A stretch of 64,000 nt of DNA from Cycas panzhihuaensis. Its lineage: Eukaryota; Cycadophyta. Location of the stretch: positions 120,659,741 to 120,723,740 of the forward strand of contig CM041465.1 in NCBI GenBank assembly GCA_023213395.1, written 5' to 3'. Under the pieces are notes generated by a model. That model worked only from the letters and a program-made list of their open reading frames with translations. It had not been told where the DNA came from and ran no database searches. A program made the position numbers and the translations under genes. The stretch's first letter is position 1. Each line of letters starts with the position of its first letter. Positions 10,086-20,116 of this stretch are shown piece by piece.

Positions 10086-10180
10086 GTTTGCCTGTGGTGA
10101 TTTGGAGAAAACAGACTGGATTTGTCAATTCACTTGCTTTTGCACGGTCTGGACGCTTTCTTATAGCTGGAGTTGGACAG
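10086..10180 (+). CDS. RRP9: RRP9-like WD40 exon (partial gene or pseudogene)
   Basis: A 95-bp exon-like block bounded by AG at 10084-10085 and a GT donor at 10181. Read with the last G of the acceptor side it gives 32 codons, GLPVVIWRKQ then TGFVNSLAFARSGRFLIAGV then GQ. The core G-F-V-N-S-L-x-x-A-x-S-G-x-F-L-x-A-G-V-G-Q is the last WD repeat of RRP9 (U3-55K; EMB2271 in Arabidopsis), which binds U3 snoRNA in the nucleolus for 18S rRNA maturation. The expected next residues E-P-R-L-G-R-W would lie in another exon. No upstream WD repeats were found in the window, so this is either the 3' end of a gene with huge introns or a captured or duplicated scrap. Confidence 0.6.
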
Positions 10181-10471
10181 GTGTGTATTATTTGCGTTCA
10201 CCCTTAATTTGATGAGAGAATTTGAGAAGATTTGCTTTATATTCTGTTTCTTTCCTTGACAGCTTATCCTAAAGAATTGGGATTATGTTTATATGACGAT
10301 AAAAAGTTTTTGTTTGGAAAATTGGCACTATGAATACTTGCCTGCGAGTAGCCAGAAATGCTAGTTTCTCCTTGACATTTCTCATGTCCAAAACTCAGAA
10401 AAGTCACTAAAAGTTTTCCAGGAAATGGAAATGTTTGCTGACCAGAATGTGTAATTTTAGACATGTTTTAG

Positions 10472-10546
10472 GCCTGTGAACAGATGGGGTGGGTTCCAGA
10501 TGGCAGGTGGTCTGCACTCACAATTGATCCCGGCTTGTTATATTAA
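10472..10546 (+). CDS. Possible terminal exon of the RRP9-like gene
   Basis: After a TTTTAG acceptor at 10466-10471 an open frame in the right phase reads ACEQMGWVPDGRWSALTIDP, then GLLY and stop TAA. RRP9 proteins end E-P-R-L-G-R-W followed by a short tail of the kind A-R-N-G-x-x-I-x-P-L. The E, GRW and IDP elements are suggestive, but the spacing is wrong. It may be a decayed exon or chance. Confidence 0.25.
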   Translation, partial: ACEQMGWVPDGRWSALTIDPGLLY

Positions 10547-11127
10547 GATCATAGAAAAAACTCTGCTGCATGTAGCTTCCAAGAAAACTGTTAGCTAGAG
10601 AAAGTGACAAATAAAATGAATAAATAAATAAATAAAAATCAATACCAAGGCAGTGCCCTCTCTTAATGATCCCAAGTGGTGCTTGCTTACACAATTGGCC
10701 TTTGGCTGATCAGTCGCTTTGGGCGGCTTTCTGTCTGTGTTCTTCAGCCAACAACACACTTTGACCTATTTGATTCTCTTATACCATGCACTCGATATTT
10801 GTTTGGAAACACTCACTTGACATAACTGTTTTTCTGAGTTTTTTGAAAAATGGCATTCCCCTGTTCTGTTTCTGCATTTTTGGCATCTGAAACTTTAGAA
10901 TTGCTGGTTGCCATTTAGATCCCAAGTATGTGAAATGATGCCATAGTTATAAGAAATGTAACGGACAGGGCAGGAAACTCCACTTACACGTTTTTGAAAT
11001 GGCATTTTCGTATTTCTTGTCAAGTTGAGTTTTCAGCTCTAATATGAAATGATGAAGGAAAACAGACTAGGATCTCTTGGAGAGGGAGTATGCTAAGAGA
11101 CTACGATGATTAACATCACATCAATAG
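10547..11127. other. Unassigned DNA with a short AAAT microsatellite
   Basis: An (AAAT)n-like run lies at about 10617-10637. I see no gene or LTR here. Confidence 0.4.
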
Positions 11128-12607
11128 CAAGTACTATGAAGATTACAAGTGGCAGGTTGCAATGAATGATGAAATGGACTTTATTATTTAAAATGATACT
11201 TGGGAGCTAGTTGAGCTACTAGAAGGAAATAAACCAATTGATTGTCGTTGGCTGTATAAGATCAAATTTCATGTAGATGGCTCTATTCAGTGACACAAAG
11301 CTCATTTGGTAGCCAAGGTTTCAAACAAATTGAGGGCATTGACTATGACGAAACGTTTGCCTCAGTTGCCAACATAACCTCTGTACAACTTGTTTTGGCA
11401 CTTGCAACTCAATTTCATTGGCCTGTATACCGAATGGATGTTAAAAGTGCCTTTTTGAATGGTGATTTACAAGAAGAAATATATCTGAGGCAACCTCTCG
11501 GCTATGTTGTTCATGGCACTGAACACTTAGTTTGCAAATTGAAGAAGGCTTTGTATGGTCTCAAACAATTGCCTTGATCATGGTATGCAAAGATTGATGA
11601 ATATTTTTAAAAGCATGGATTTCTTCGCTCATCCTTGGATCCTAATTTGTATATCAAAATCTGAGACAACTTGATCACTTTGATTGTCCTCTATGTTGAT
11701 GATTTGTTGATAACAAGCAACGATACAAAGTAGATCTCATATTTCGAAGGGGAACTTAATAACAACTTTGAGATGACTGACTTCAGGTTGCTACATTATG
11801 GGTGTATTTATTGCTTTTTCTTCTACCATTTTGGTGTGAGAGCCAAGTTGTTGGATATAGTGTCATGTTTTGTAATACAAAACATTCTCCAAGTGATGTA
11901 AAAGCCATTACTTGCTTGGCATGGAGGCCTGGCAACAACTAGGTCACTTCTTTCTTTTACAATCTAAATATGCAAGGGAGATATTATAGGGAATTAGGAT
12001 GAAGGATTGTAAGCCTTCACCAACCCCATGGAGATAGGACTCAAGTTGGACATTGATGAACATGGAAAACCTATTGATCTCACCTTGTACAGACAACTTG
12101 TGGGGAGTTTGATCTACTTGACTCATACTCACCCTGGCATATCTCATGTAGTTGGGATTTGTTCAAGGTTCACAACACGGCCCAAGGTTTCACATTAGAA
12201 TGCAACCAAGTGAATTTTGAGATATCTTCGTAGGTCGTTGCAATTTGGCATTAACTACTGTCAGGTGGACAATTTTTCTTTGCCAGGTTTTATAGATGGA
12301 GATTGGGTTGGATGTCGAGATAGCAAAAGATCGACCTTAGAATATTGTTTCAATCTGGGTTTAGTAGTTGTTTCCTGGAATTGTAAAAAACAACTAAATG
12401 TTACCTTATCATCTATGGAAGCAAAGTATAAAGTTATGGTTAGTGCAACTATAAAAGCTATATGGCTCAGAAGGATTCTTGCCGAGTTTGGTCTTGAATA
12501 GACAGAGGCCACTCCACTCTTCTGTGACAACCAAAGCATCCTGAAGATGGCAAAGAATCTAGTTTTCCATGCAAGGACGAAGCATATCTTGGTCCACAAT
12601 CTTTACA
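11128..12607 (+). pseudogene. Element M: decayed copia RT and RNase H
   Basis: Plus-strand pol with many stops: [85 protein letters not shown] (catalytic pair present), NFEMTDFRLLHY. After an insertion at about 11799-11908 it continues LLGMEAWQQLGHF and, with frame changes, SIWV/GLVVVSWNCKKQLNVTLSS and KNLVFHARTKHILVHN of RNase H. No LTR or primer site was found for it. It is an old fragment whose 5' half and 3' end are missing. Confidence 0.8.
11799..11908 (+). other. About 110-bp insertion inside M, related to 41263-41390
   Basis: It interrupts the RT codons LLHY|xLLGMEAW. The sequence ATTTTGGTGTGAGAG...GTGTCATG resembles ATTTTGATGTGAGAG...AGAGTCATC near 41298-41345, within the presumed LTR of L. 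It may be a remnant of a solo LTR or of a small non-autonomous insertion. The borders are approximate. Confidence 0.4.
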
Positions 12608-12619
12608 TATGAACGAACG

Positions 12620-13826
12620 TTGCTCATGTGCCTTGTTCATTGGGCATTCAAATTTTCAGCGGCCAAACTCAAGGCATACTAGGCATCTTCCCATTGGTGG
12701 TTTTATCTTTAACATTTCTAGTGCATTTCTAGTGGCATACAAGTACTTGGTCAAGTTAGTGCTTCTGCCTCAACCTTTGTAACTTCATCCTCTTCAATTG
12801 AAATAATAATCCATTGTATTGTGGTTGTCCACATCACAAATGTGACACCGCTTATCTTGCTTCCTTATTGCACTATTTTTAGGGTTTAGTTCGCATTCCT
12901 TTGTGGAATGCGAATCCTCATCGCAGATATGACACCATTTATCAATTTGAAACTCTTCCCCATACCCTCCCTCCCCCACTTCCTTTTTTACTTTTATCTT
13001 CCTCTTCGTCTTTTTTAATTTTTATCTTCAACCTTGCTACTTCTTTCTTTAAGGTCTCTATCTCTGATTCCTCTATTTTTTCGATTTAGAAAACTGGTCG
13101 ATTGTGTTGATTCTATTTTATTTCTTGTAATTCTTCTTGTAGCCTAAGCAACAATGGATCATGTCCTCCCATTTGGGCATCCATTTTTGCCTCGAAGTCT
13201 AGGGTGAACTCCTTAGCATTCTTGAAAGATTTAAAGGGATGAGTCTATATCATTGACCTCCATTTCACATTTAATCCTCTTACGAAATACATTTTCATAA
13301 TATGATCATTGATTTTTTCATTTGTCATACTAGCTGTTATGATTTTCATATAATTTATATAAGTTAACATTGATTCATTAGATCTCTATTTGATTTCCTT
13401 TAGCGCAATCTCAACAACCTCATTGCTGCGAAAGTTTAAAAACCTCTCTTCAAATTGCTTTTTCACATTCTCCCATGTTTCTGCTTTATCCAACCCCTTG
13501 TACCATGTCAATGGTACTCCCCTTAATGTGTATGCAAATCTTGCTTTGATTTTATGTTCGTTTATAATTTTCTTTACATCCACCAAATTCTGAAAAAGAT
13601 AGACATGCTCAGTAACATCTGATGAATCGTTAAAAATCAATTTGCCAAACTTTCTTGAGTCACTCATTTTTGGCGAGTTCAATGGTGTGCTTTCTTGTAA
13701 TGGTGAAACTTTTCTCTCTGAGGGTATAAGTGGTATAATTCATTCCTTTGGATTTATCTCTTCTTCTCCCACTATTTTAGGTTTTAATGGTGTTCCAAGT
13801 GTACTCCCTATTAGATTAATGGTCAT
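12620..13826 (-). pseudogene. Ty3/gypsy-type gag remnant with three zinc knuckles
   Basis: Minus strand from ATG at 13824-13826 (MTINLIGSTLG). Capsid region: VYLFQNLVDVKKIINEH, GVPLTWYKGLDKAETWENVK and KQFEERFLNF, typical of the retrotransposon gag domain. A lysine-rich coiled stretch (EIETLKKEVARLKIKIKK) follows, then CHICDEDSHSTKEC and CHICDVDNHNTMDY, and in another frame a third knuckle-like CLVCLEFGR..FECP near 12640-12690. Several stops interrupt it. No protease or pol follows on the left, where element M lies. Confidence 0.65.
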
Positions 13827-13909
13827 ATGTGGATGAAATAGAGTAGGTGACTCATAGGAGTTACAAAGTCCTAAATGAACTTGTGATACGTGTCAGGGCA
13901 GTTACGAAT
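13333..13909. repeat. Tandem duplication, copy 1
   Basis: A 577-bp unit covering the gag N-terminus and upstream sequence, ending GTGTCAGGGCAGTTACGAAT. The next unit starts one base later with the same GCTGTTATGATTTTCATATA. By eye the two copies are about 97% alike. Confidence 0.85.
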
Positions 13910-13910
13910 A

Positions 13911-14485
13911 GCTGTTATGATTTTCATATAACTTATATAAGTTAACATTGATTCATTAGATCTCTATTTGATTTCCTTTAGTGCAATCTCAACAACCTCA
14001 TTGCTGTGAAAGTGTTGAAACCTCTCTTCAAATTGCTTTTTCACATACTCCCGTTTCTGCTTTATCCAACCCCTTGTACCATGTCAATGGTACTCCCCTT
14101 AATGTATATGCAAATCTTGCCTTGATTTAATGTTCGTTTATAATTTTCTTTACATCCACCAAATTCTGAAAAAGATAGACATGCTCGGTAACATCTGATG
14201 AATCGTTAAAAATCAATTTGCCAAAGTTTCTTGAGTCACTCATTTTTGGCGAGTTCAATGGTGTGCTTTCTAGTAATGGTGAAATTTTTCTCTCTGAGGG
14301 TATAAGTGGTATAATTCATTCCTTTGGATTTATCTTTTCTTCTCCCACTATTTTAGGTTTCAATGGTGTTCCAAGTGTACTCCCTATTAGATTAATGGTC
14401 ATATGTGGATGAAATAGAGTAGGTGACTCATAGGAGTCACGAAGTCCTAAATGAACTTGTGATACGTGTCAGGGCAGTTACGAAT
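13911..14485. repeat. Tandem duplication, copy 2
   Basis: A second copy of 13333-13909 with small indels, including losses near 14052 and 14129 that shift the gag frame. The duplicated gag N-terminus on the minus strand is therefore a shadow copy of the pseudogene at 12620-13826, not a second gene. Confidence 0.85.
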
Positions 14486-14660
14486 TTATTTGTTGACCAT
14501 TACTGATCCTGTTTGTATATTTATTTGCATTGTAATGTGTGTTGTTCAATGGGGTGAATGGATTTTAAATAAATGCCCATTTTTTTATGGTAGAAAATTT
14601 CTACTAGAAAACTTGTGTTTTATGTGGCATTTTGGTTCTATGTTTCGATCTTAATTCACA
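14486..14660 (+). repeat. Possible LTR end
   Basis: Ends CTTAATTCACA and is followed after two bases by a primer-site-like sequence. The left border is unknown and no partner was found. Interpretation as an LTR rests on the CA end and the adjacent site only. Confidence 0.3.
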
Positions 14661-14662
14661 TC

Positions 14663-14674
14663 TGGTATTAGAGT
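14663..14674 (+). other. Primer-binding-site-like sequence
   Basis: TGGTATTAGAGT, close to the initiator-Met-type TGGTATCAGAGT/C used by many LTR elements. It points to a plus-strand element whose body is not recognisable downstream. Confidence 0.4.
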
Positions 14675-15371
14675 GAGAGTAGTTGTTGGATGTTAAGTAA
14701 TTTCACAACCGGTAATTGTGGAACCAAGTAGCTTTATGTTGTCAATAGTTTGTAAGATAGTTTATTAAAAGTTTCGCTAGTTTTGTTGTGGGTTTATGTT
14801 GATAGGCCATGAGGAAGTTGGGTCAACCTCTAGGTGAGTATATCTCCCAAGAACTTGATAGGGAGTTTTTTTCTTAGGTAGAACATTCAATCTTATGGTA
14901 GCCTACGAACATATTGGCAGTGTCCAACCTCAGAGTTTTTCCTTAGGTTGAACATCTGGACAGTTTGTTTGTTGCTAAAGAGCGTACCATGGGTGTATGA
15001 AAAGAAGAATCTATCTGCATTGCTCTTAGGTTGGATGTATGCCTATGTGAAGTCCTAAATTGGATGTTTGTGCATATAAAACTTGTGTGGAGCATATAGT
15101 GGGAGTAGAGTTGCCAATAGAGTTTGTGTTAATCCCTCACCAGCCTACAGACATATCAAAAGAACTTGGCAAAGAGGTTTGTAGTACGTTGAGCGGATGG
15201 GATAAGCACCTACACTTATACCCATAGAGAATCACACATTATGCGCTCAAAAAATAAAGATTTTCTTTTGGCGATTAAAGATCTATAATCATTGTCACCC
15301 ATCATTCTTCGAGGCTATATTCGTATGGCGCCCTCCCATCTCTAAATCTCATCAATGGATTTTGATTTGTA
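14675..15371. other. Unassigned DNA, perhaps leader of a degraded element
   Basis: No recognised coding domain. A short plus frame MRKLGQPLGEYISQEL near 14811 is not identifiable. It may be the leader of the element implied at 14486-14674. Confidence 0.3.
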
Positions 15372-15841
15372 TGTGAAGTAAGGATCATATGGGAACAATG
15401 ATGAACTAAACAAAGATGATTAGCATCTATGACAAATAATAAATAAGCAAGCACATAAGCACACTATCAAATGGAAGGGGAGGAATTGATCCTAGCTCCA
15501 ACAGGATTGACTTGTATTCAACTTAACAACATAACAATACATTTCATACTCTCTTATAATATATGAGAAAACGGTTTCAATATATAGGTGAGGAGGATGC
15601 CCCTTAGGGTGCTGCATGTTTGACAAGTGTCAAACATGCATACAAGTAATATTGCATGGACACTTGTCCATTATGCATGCATACGTGTAAATATGCAAAT
15701 ACAAGGGTGAAGGGTCCATTGACCCATAAGTCACAACATTACACAACACTAGAGAAGCGTGTGTGTGTACTCTATACATTTAAGTGAAAAGGTACCTTTA
15801 CATAATATATAACTTAACAATAGAACATATAGATTCTTCCA
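15372..15841 (-). repeat. 3' LTR of element I
   Basis: Its right end is fixed by the CCCCCCCTT tract at 15842-15850; the left end (TGTGAAGTAAGG) is inferred. It shares the A/B/C LTR plan: dyad TGCATGTTTGACA-AG-TGTCAAACATGCA at 15613-15640, GGGTCCATTGACCC, and a degraded counterpart of the GTCACAAC region. Confidence 0.6.
15613..15640. promoter_or_regulatory. U3 dyad 1 of element I
   Basis: Perfect 13-bp arms around AG. Compared with A, the arm carries T instead of A at one position, and the opposite arm carries the matching A instead of T, so complementarity is kept. Confidence 0.6.
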
Positions 15842-15850
15842 CCCCCCCTT
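15842..15850 (-). other. Polypurine tract of element I
   Basis: AAGGGGGGG in the element's sense next to the LTR, identical to A and B. Confidence 0.7.
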
Positions 15851-16792
15851 AATGTTTACATTGTTAAGTTTTAATCCAAGGCCATGTTTGAAATATTCAA
15901 ATTTTTCTCTACCAAGTGGGTTGGTAAAGATATCTACTAGTTGCTAATTTGTTGCCTTGTAGACAAAGTCGATCTCATTGTTCTACACATACTCTTTGAT
16001 GAAGTGGTGATGGACCTCGATGTACTTGGTTTTTTCATGAAAAACCAGATTCTTAGTCATCTTGAGCACACTTTGGTTGTCACAATATAATTTGTTGTGG
16101 TGTGATTGCTTAAATTCAAACTCATTAAGGATCCTCCTTAATCATATAGCCTTGCATGTTGCACTGATCGCAACTTTGTATTTTGCTTTTATGGAGGATA
16201 GAGTAACATTTGGTTGCTTCTTGCAACTCCACGAGACAATAGATGATCCAAGATTAAAACAATAATTTGAGGTAGATCTACAACTATCTTGGCATCCAAC
16301 CCAATCAAAGTCTAAGGATATTTCCAGTGTGAAGTCCTCATTATGTGTATACTGTAGGCCATGTTGCAATGCACCTTTTAGGTATATCAGTATATGTTTT
16401 GCTACAATCCAATGGTGCTAATTAGGTTGAGATGTGTATCGTGATCAAATTCTAATTGCATATAATAAGTTGTGCGTGGTGTTAGTCAAGTAGATGAGAC
16501 TACCCACTAGTTGTCTATAAAGGGTGGAATCCACGAGTTGTGCTTCCTCATCGAGTGTCAGTTTGACACTAGTCTCCATAGGTGTAGGTGAAGGTTTGCA
16601 GTCCTCCATTCTGAAGTGATGCAAAATGTTCCAAGTGTATTTGGCTTGGGAAATGATAATATCACCTAGCTATTGCCACACCTCCATGCCTAAAAAATAG
16701 TGGAGAAACCCCAGATTTGTCACGTCGAAACTTCTCTTTAGGTCCTCTTGGAGATTCTCAATCATCTTAGTATCACTTCTAATGATAACATT
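15851..16792 (-). pseudogene. Element I RNase H and RT C-terminus
   Basis: Minus strand: [52 protein letters not shown], then RNase H FDWVGCQDSCRSTSNYCFNLG, SWSCKKQPNVTLSS, YCDNQSVLKMTKN and TKYIEVHHHFIKEYV. The frame has many stops. It is cut in the codons following the catalytic YVDD position by the LTR of H. The rest of I is not seen to the right. Confidence 0.75.
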
Positions 16793-17329
16793 TGAAAGAT
16801 GAAATGGAGAAGATACAAGCACCAGAATCTATTGAGGAACTAGATAGGACATCGAAATATGAAAGACTATAGACTTTAGATTGATGAAAAGATGTAGTAC
16901 AACACAAAAGATAATAGGGAGGAGTATTGCACTTCAACTCAACCTATCATAAACACAAGTATGAAGGAGAATTCATCTCAACACTTCACCTACAAGAGAC
17001 ACTCACAACAGCATAACTCTAAATCCAATACTACATACTAAAACGTGAAAATAGGGCTCTTTATAAAGGAGTTTGAACGATCAGGATCTCACCACATGTC
17101 ATTGATCAAGTCTAAAAGACAAATTTGATTAGGACTTTTCTATCTCCAACGATAAGGATAGAGCCCACCAAAGTTGACTTCTGACAAGCACATGTGAGAA
17201 AGGTCACTACAAGACAAAAGACAATTTTATAAGCAAACAAATGAACACTTTAGCATAAAAGGCCTAAAGTGACAAAAATACTAATACCTATGGTCAAGAC
17301 TTAATGCTTAGGAAATGAAGGTTCTAACA
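16793..17329 (-). repeat. 3' LTR of element H
   Basis: 537 bp from TGAAAGATGAAATGG to AAGGTTCTAACA, so TGTTAGAACC...CATCTTTCA in sense. A related LTR lies in the opposite orientation at 42539-43045, which supports the ends. The five bases before it, ACATT, may be the target duplication, but the other side is lost. Confidence 0.7.
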
Positions 17330-17340
17330 CCCCTCCTGAA
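17330..17340 (-). other. Polypurine tract of element H
   Basis: TTCAGGAGGGG in the element's sense, abutting the LTR. Confidence 0.7.
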
Positions 17341-19190
17341 TGGATACAACATTAAGTCAAATGCCGAGGCCAGTTCTGAAATGCTCGAACTTCTCTTTCC
17401 CAAGTGGCTTGGTGAAGATGTCGGCTAGCTAGTGATCGGTCGGCTTGTAGACGAGGTCGATTTCACCTTGCTGCACATGTTCTCTGATGAAATGGTGATG
17501 GACCTCAATATGCTCGGTGTGTGCATGAAATACTGGATTCTTGGCAATCTTGATAACACTCTAATTGTCACAATACAATGGTGTTGAGAGTGTTTGCTCA
17601 AGTCCAAGCTCTTCAAGAATCCGTCTGAGCTAAATAGCCTTACATGCTGCGCTGACAACAACTTTGTATTCTGCTTCAGTGGAGGAAAGCGTAACATTTG
17701 GTTGCTTTTCGCAACTCCATAAAACAATAGCTGATCCAAGGTTGAAACAATATCCTGAGGTGGATTTTCGGCTATCTTAGCATCTAGCCCAATCTAAATT
17801 TGAGAACCCTTCTAGTGTGAAGTTCTCATTACGTGTGTACTGAAGACCATACTACAAAGTACCTTTGAGGTATCTGAGGATGCGTTTTGCAGCATTCTAG
17901 TGTCCCTGATTGGGGTTGATCATGTATTTGGAACACATTCCAACCACTTATGAAATGTCAGGTCTAGTGTTAGTCAAGTAGATGAGACTACCCACTAGTT
18001 GCTTGAAAAGGGTGGAATCAACATGTTTCCCTTCTTTATTCATCAACAATTTAGTACCTGTCTCCATGGGTGTTGGTGAAGGTTTGCAGTCTTTCATTTT
18101 GAATCGCTGCAAAATATTCCATGTATATTTGGCTTGAGAAATGAAAATGTGACCTGGCTGTTGCCACACTTCCATGCCGAGAAAATAGTGATGAAGTCCG
18201 AGATCTGTCATCTCAAAACTTCTTTTCAAATCCCTTTGGAGATGCTCAATCGGATTTACATCATTGACTGTGATAATCAAATCATCAACATAAAGAACAA
18301 CAGGTGTGATGTGCTGGTTTTGAACCATGATATACAGGTTTGAATCTGATGTGGATCGATGAAAATTGTGCTGCAAAAAGTAGTCATCGATCTTTGAATA
18401 CCATGCACGTGGCTCCTGTTTTAGACCATACAAGGCCTTTTTAAGGCGACAGAAAAGATGTTCATTGCCGATAGAAATATATCCAGGAGGTTGTTCCATG
18501 TAGACCTCCTCAGTCAAATCGCCGTTGAGAAAGGCACTTTTGACATCCATCTGATACAATGATCACTTGCATTATGCAGCTAAGGCCATAACAATTTTGG
18601 TGGTATTCATATTGGCTACTGGTGCAAATGTCTCGGTGTAGTCGATGCTTTCTTGTTGTTTGAAATCTTTAGCAACAAGGCGAGCTTTATGTCGCTCAAT
18701 AGTACCATCAAACTTAATTTTGTAGATCCACTTACAACTAATGGCTTATTTGCTAGGTGGTAACTCAACCAAGTCCCATGTGTCATTTTGATAAATGGAG
18801 TGGATCTCGTTATCCATGGCAGCCTGCCACTTTTCGTCTGTACATGCCTCCTCAAAAGTGGAAGGCTCAGGAGCAGTAAGCACTTCAGCCATAAGTGCAT
18901 AATTAACAGTGGGTGAAGGCTGCATTTTGGATGGACGTTTACTTTCAACAATTTGTGATTCTGCAATAGTTTGCATGTACCATTTGGGTAGCTTCTTCAT
19001 CGATGTGACTTCAGGGTCCTGTGGTGGAGGTGATAAATGATCCTCAGAAAAAGAAGAAGAAGAAGAAGGACTCAATGAAGGAACTAAGGAAGATGAGGAG
19101 GAAAAAGAAGCAGCAGGTGCAGATGAAGTACAAGGAGTTGAGGAAGATGAAGGGACAAATTCTTCAAGAATGGCTTTGCCTTTATCAAGG
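17341..19190 (-). pseudogene. Element H RT and RNase H
   Basis: Minus strand in order: a Ser-rich linker (PSSSSSFSEDHLSPPPQ), [84 protein letters not shown] with both aspartates, [38 protein letters not shown], then RNase [37 protein letters not shown] and LADIFTKPLGKEKF. Scattered stops and a few frameshifts. The element ends abruptly near 19186 in the linker (DKGKA); protease, integrase, gag and the 5' LTR are missing. Confidence 0.85.
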
Positions 19191-19490
19191 GAGAGAGGAA
19201 GAGTGCCTTATGGAGAGTGTCACGTTTTTTGTGGGCTTCTCTTTTTTATTTATACGTGGCCTTATGGTCATTTTGGTTGTGTATCTCCTTTGTTCATGGA
19301 TTTTCTCAAACAATTGTAGTCTTGTTAGAAGGTTGAAGTTGTGAGGTTTGTGAAGCCCTTGTTTGCAGTTGTAGATGGTTTGCAACAAATATAGACTTTT
19401 TCGAAGAATAAGAATGTTCTTTTCCACCAACCATTTAACGAAAAACCCATGAAAAGATGTGCATTAAGTGTTAGTGAGAATGACAAAACT

Positions 19491-19534
19491 AGAAGTGGTC
19501 TTGTTGAATACAATTATGGTGGAATGGTGACAAT
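19491..19534. repeat. 44-bp direct repeat, copy 1
   Basis: Starts AGAAGTGGTCTTGTTGAATA and ends GGTGACAAT; it matches 19907-19950. Confidence 0.8.
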
Positions 19535-19906
19535 TCACTTATTTTTCTAAATTTTCTTCATTCTTTTCCACATTCCCTTTTCCTTCTTTTGATAATATCG
19601 AGGCTAAGTAGGTCAAACTCTATTGAGGCCAGGGTCAATACCATTGGTCCCCTACAATCCTCAATTTGCTTTATGGGTGTCTATCCTTCACTTGCCTCAG
19701 AGACCTTGATAGAGTGCCCCTTGGTCTTGTCTTTCCTTGTAGAATTCAGTCTCTTACTCTACTATATCTTTTGCTCATTTGCCCATCTTATCTTCTTTTG
19801 CCTACTTGATTCTGGGATTCCCTTTGGTGAAGGTTGCTTATGTGGATTGATCACCTTTGAAAGTTGTTTTGGTGGCACTCAAAGGTCCCCCCACTGTTGA
19901 AGGCTT

Positions 19907-19950
19907 AGAAGTGGTCTTGTTGAATACAATTATGGTGGAATGGTGACAAT
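19907..19950. repeat. 44-bp direct repeat, copy 2
   Basis: Same sequence as 19491-19534. The bases after it diverge and lead into the K LTR tail. Confidence 0.8.
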
Positions 19951-19978
19951 GAAGTAAATTGCGCAGGCTTGCTACAAG

Positions 19979-19991
19979 TGGCATCAAAGCC
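19979..19991 (+). other. Primer-binding site of K
   Basis: TGGCATCAAAGCC two bases after the LTR tail. Two changes from TGGTATCAGAGCC, the initiator-Met type. Confidence 0.6.
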
Positions 19992-20116
19992 TTGTTGGAA
20001 GCTATCCTAAGCAAAAATTTTGCCAGTTCAGCAAGGAAAATAAAGGGAAAAAGAGCGAATTTTGGGTTAGAAAAGCTTTCACACAAGGGAAAAACTAGCC
20101 TAGATTCCTCCCTAGA

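Larger units (their letters stand above)
19191..19956. other. Unassigned segment between H and K
   Basis: About 760 bp with no recognised domain. It contains an exact-looking 44-bp direct repeat at 19491-19534 and 19907-19950 enclosing 372 bp. The second copy abuts the LTR tail of K. Minus-strand frames (KPHNFNLLTRLQLFEKIHEQ and others) are not identifiable. Confidence 0.4.

Noticed and set aside
13333-14485. Spaced repeats considered as a CRISPR-like or satellite array
   Set aside because: Only two long units, in a plant retrotransposon remnant. It is a simple tandem duplication.
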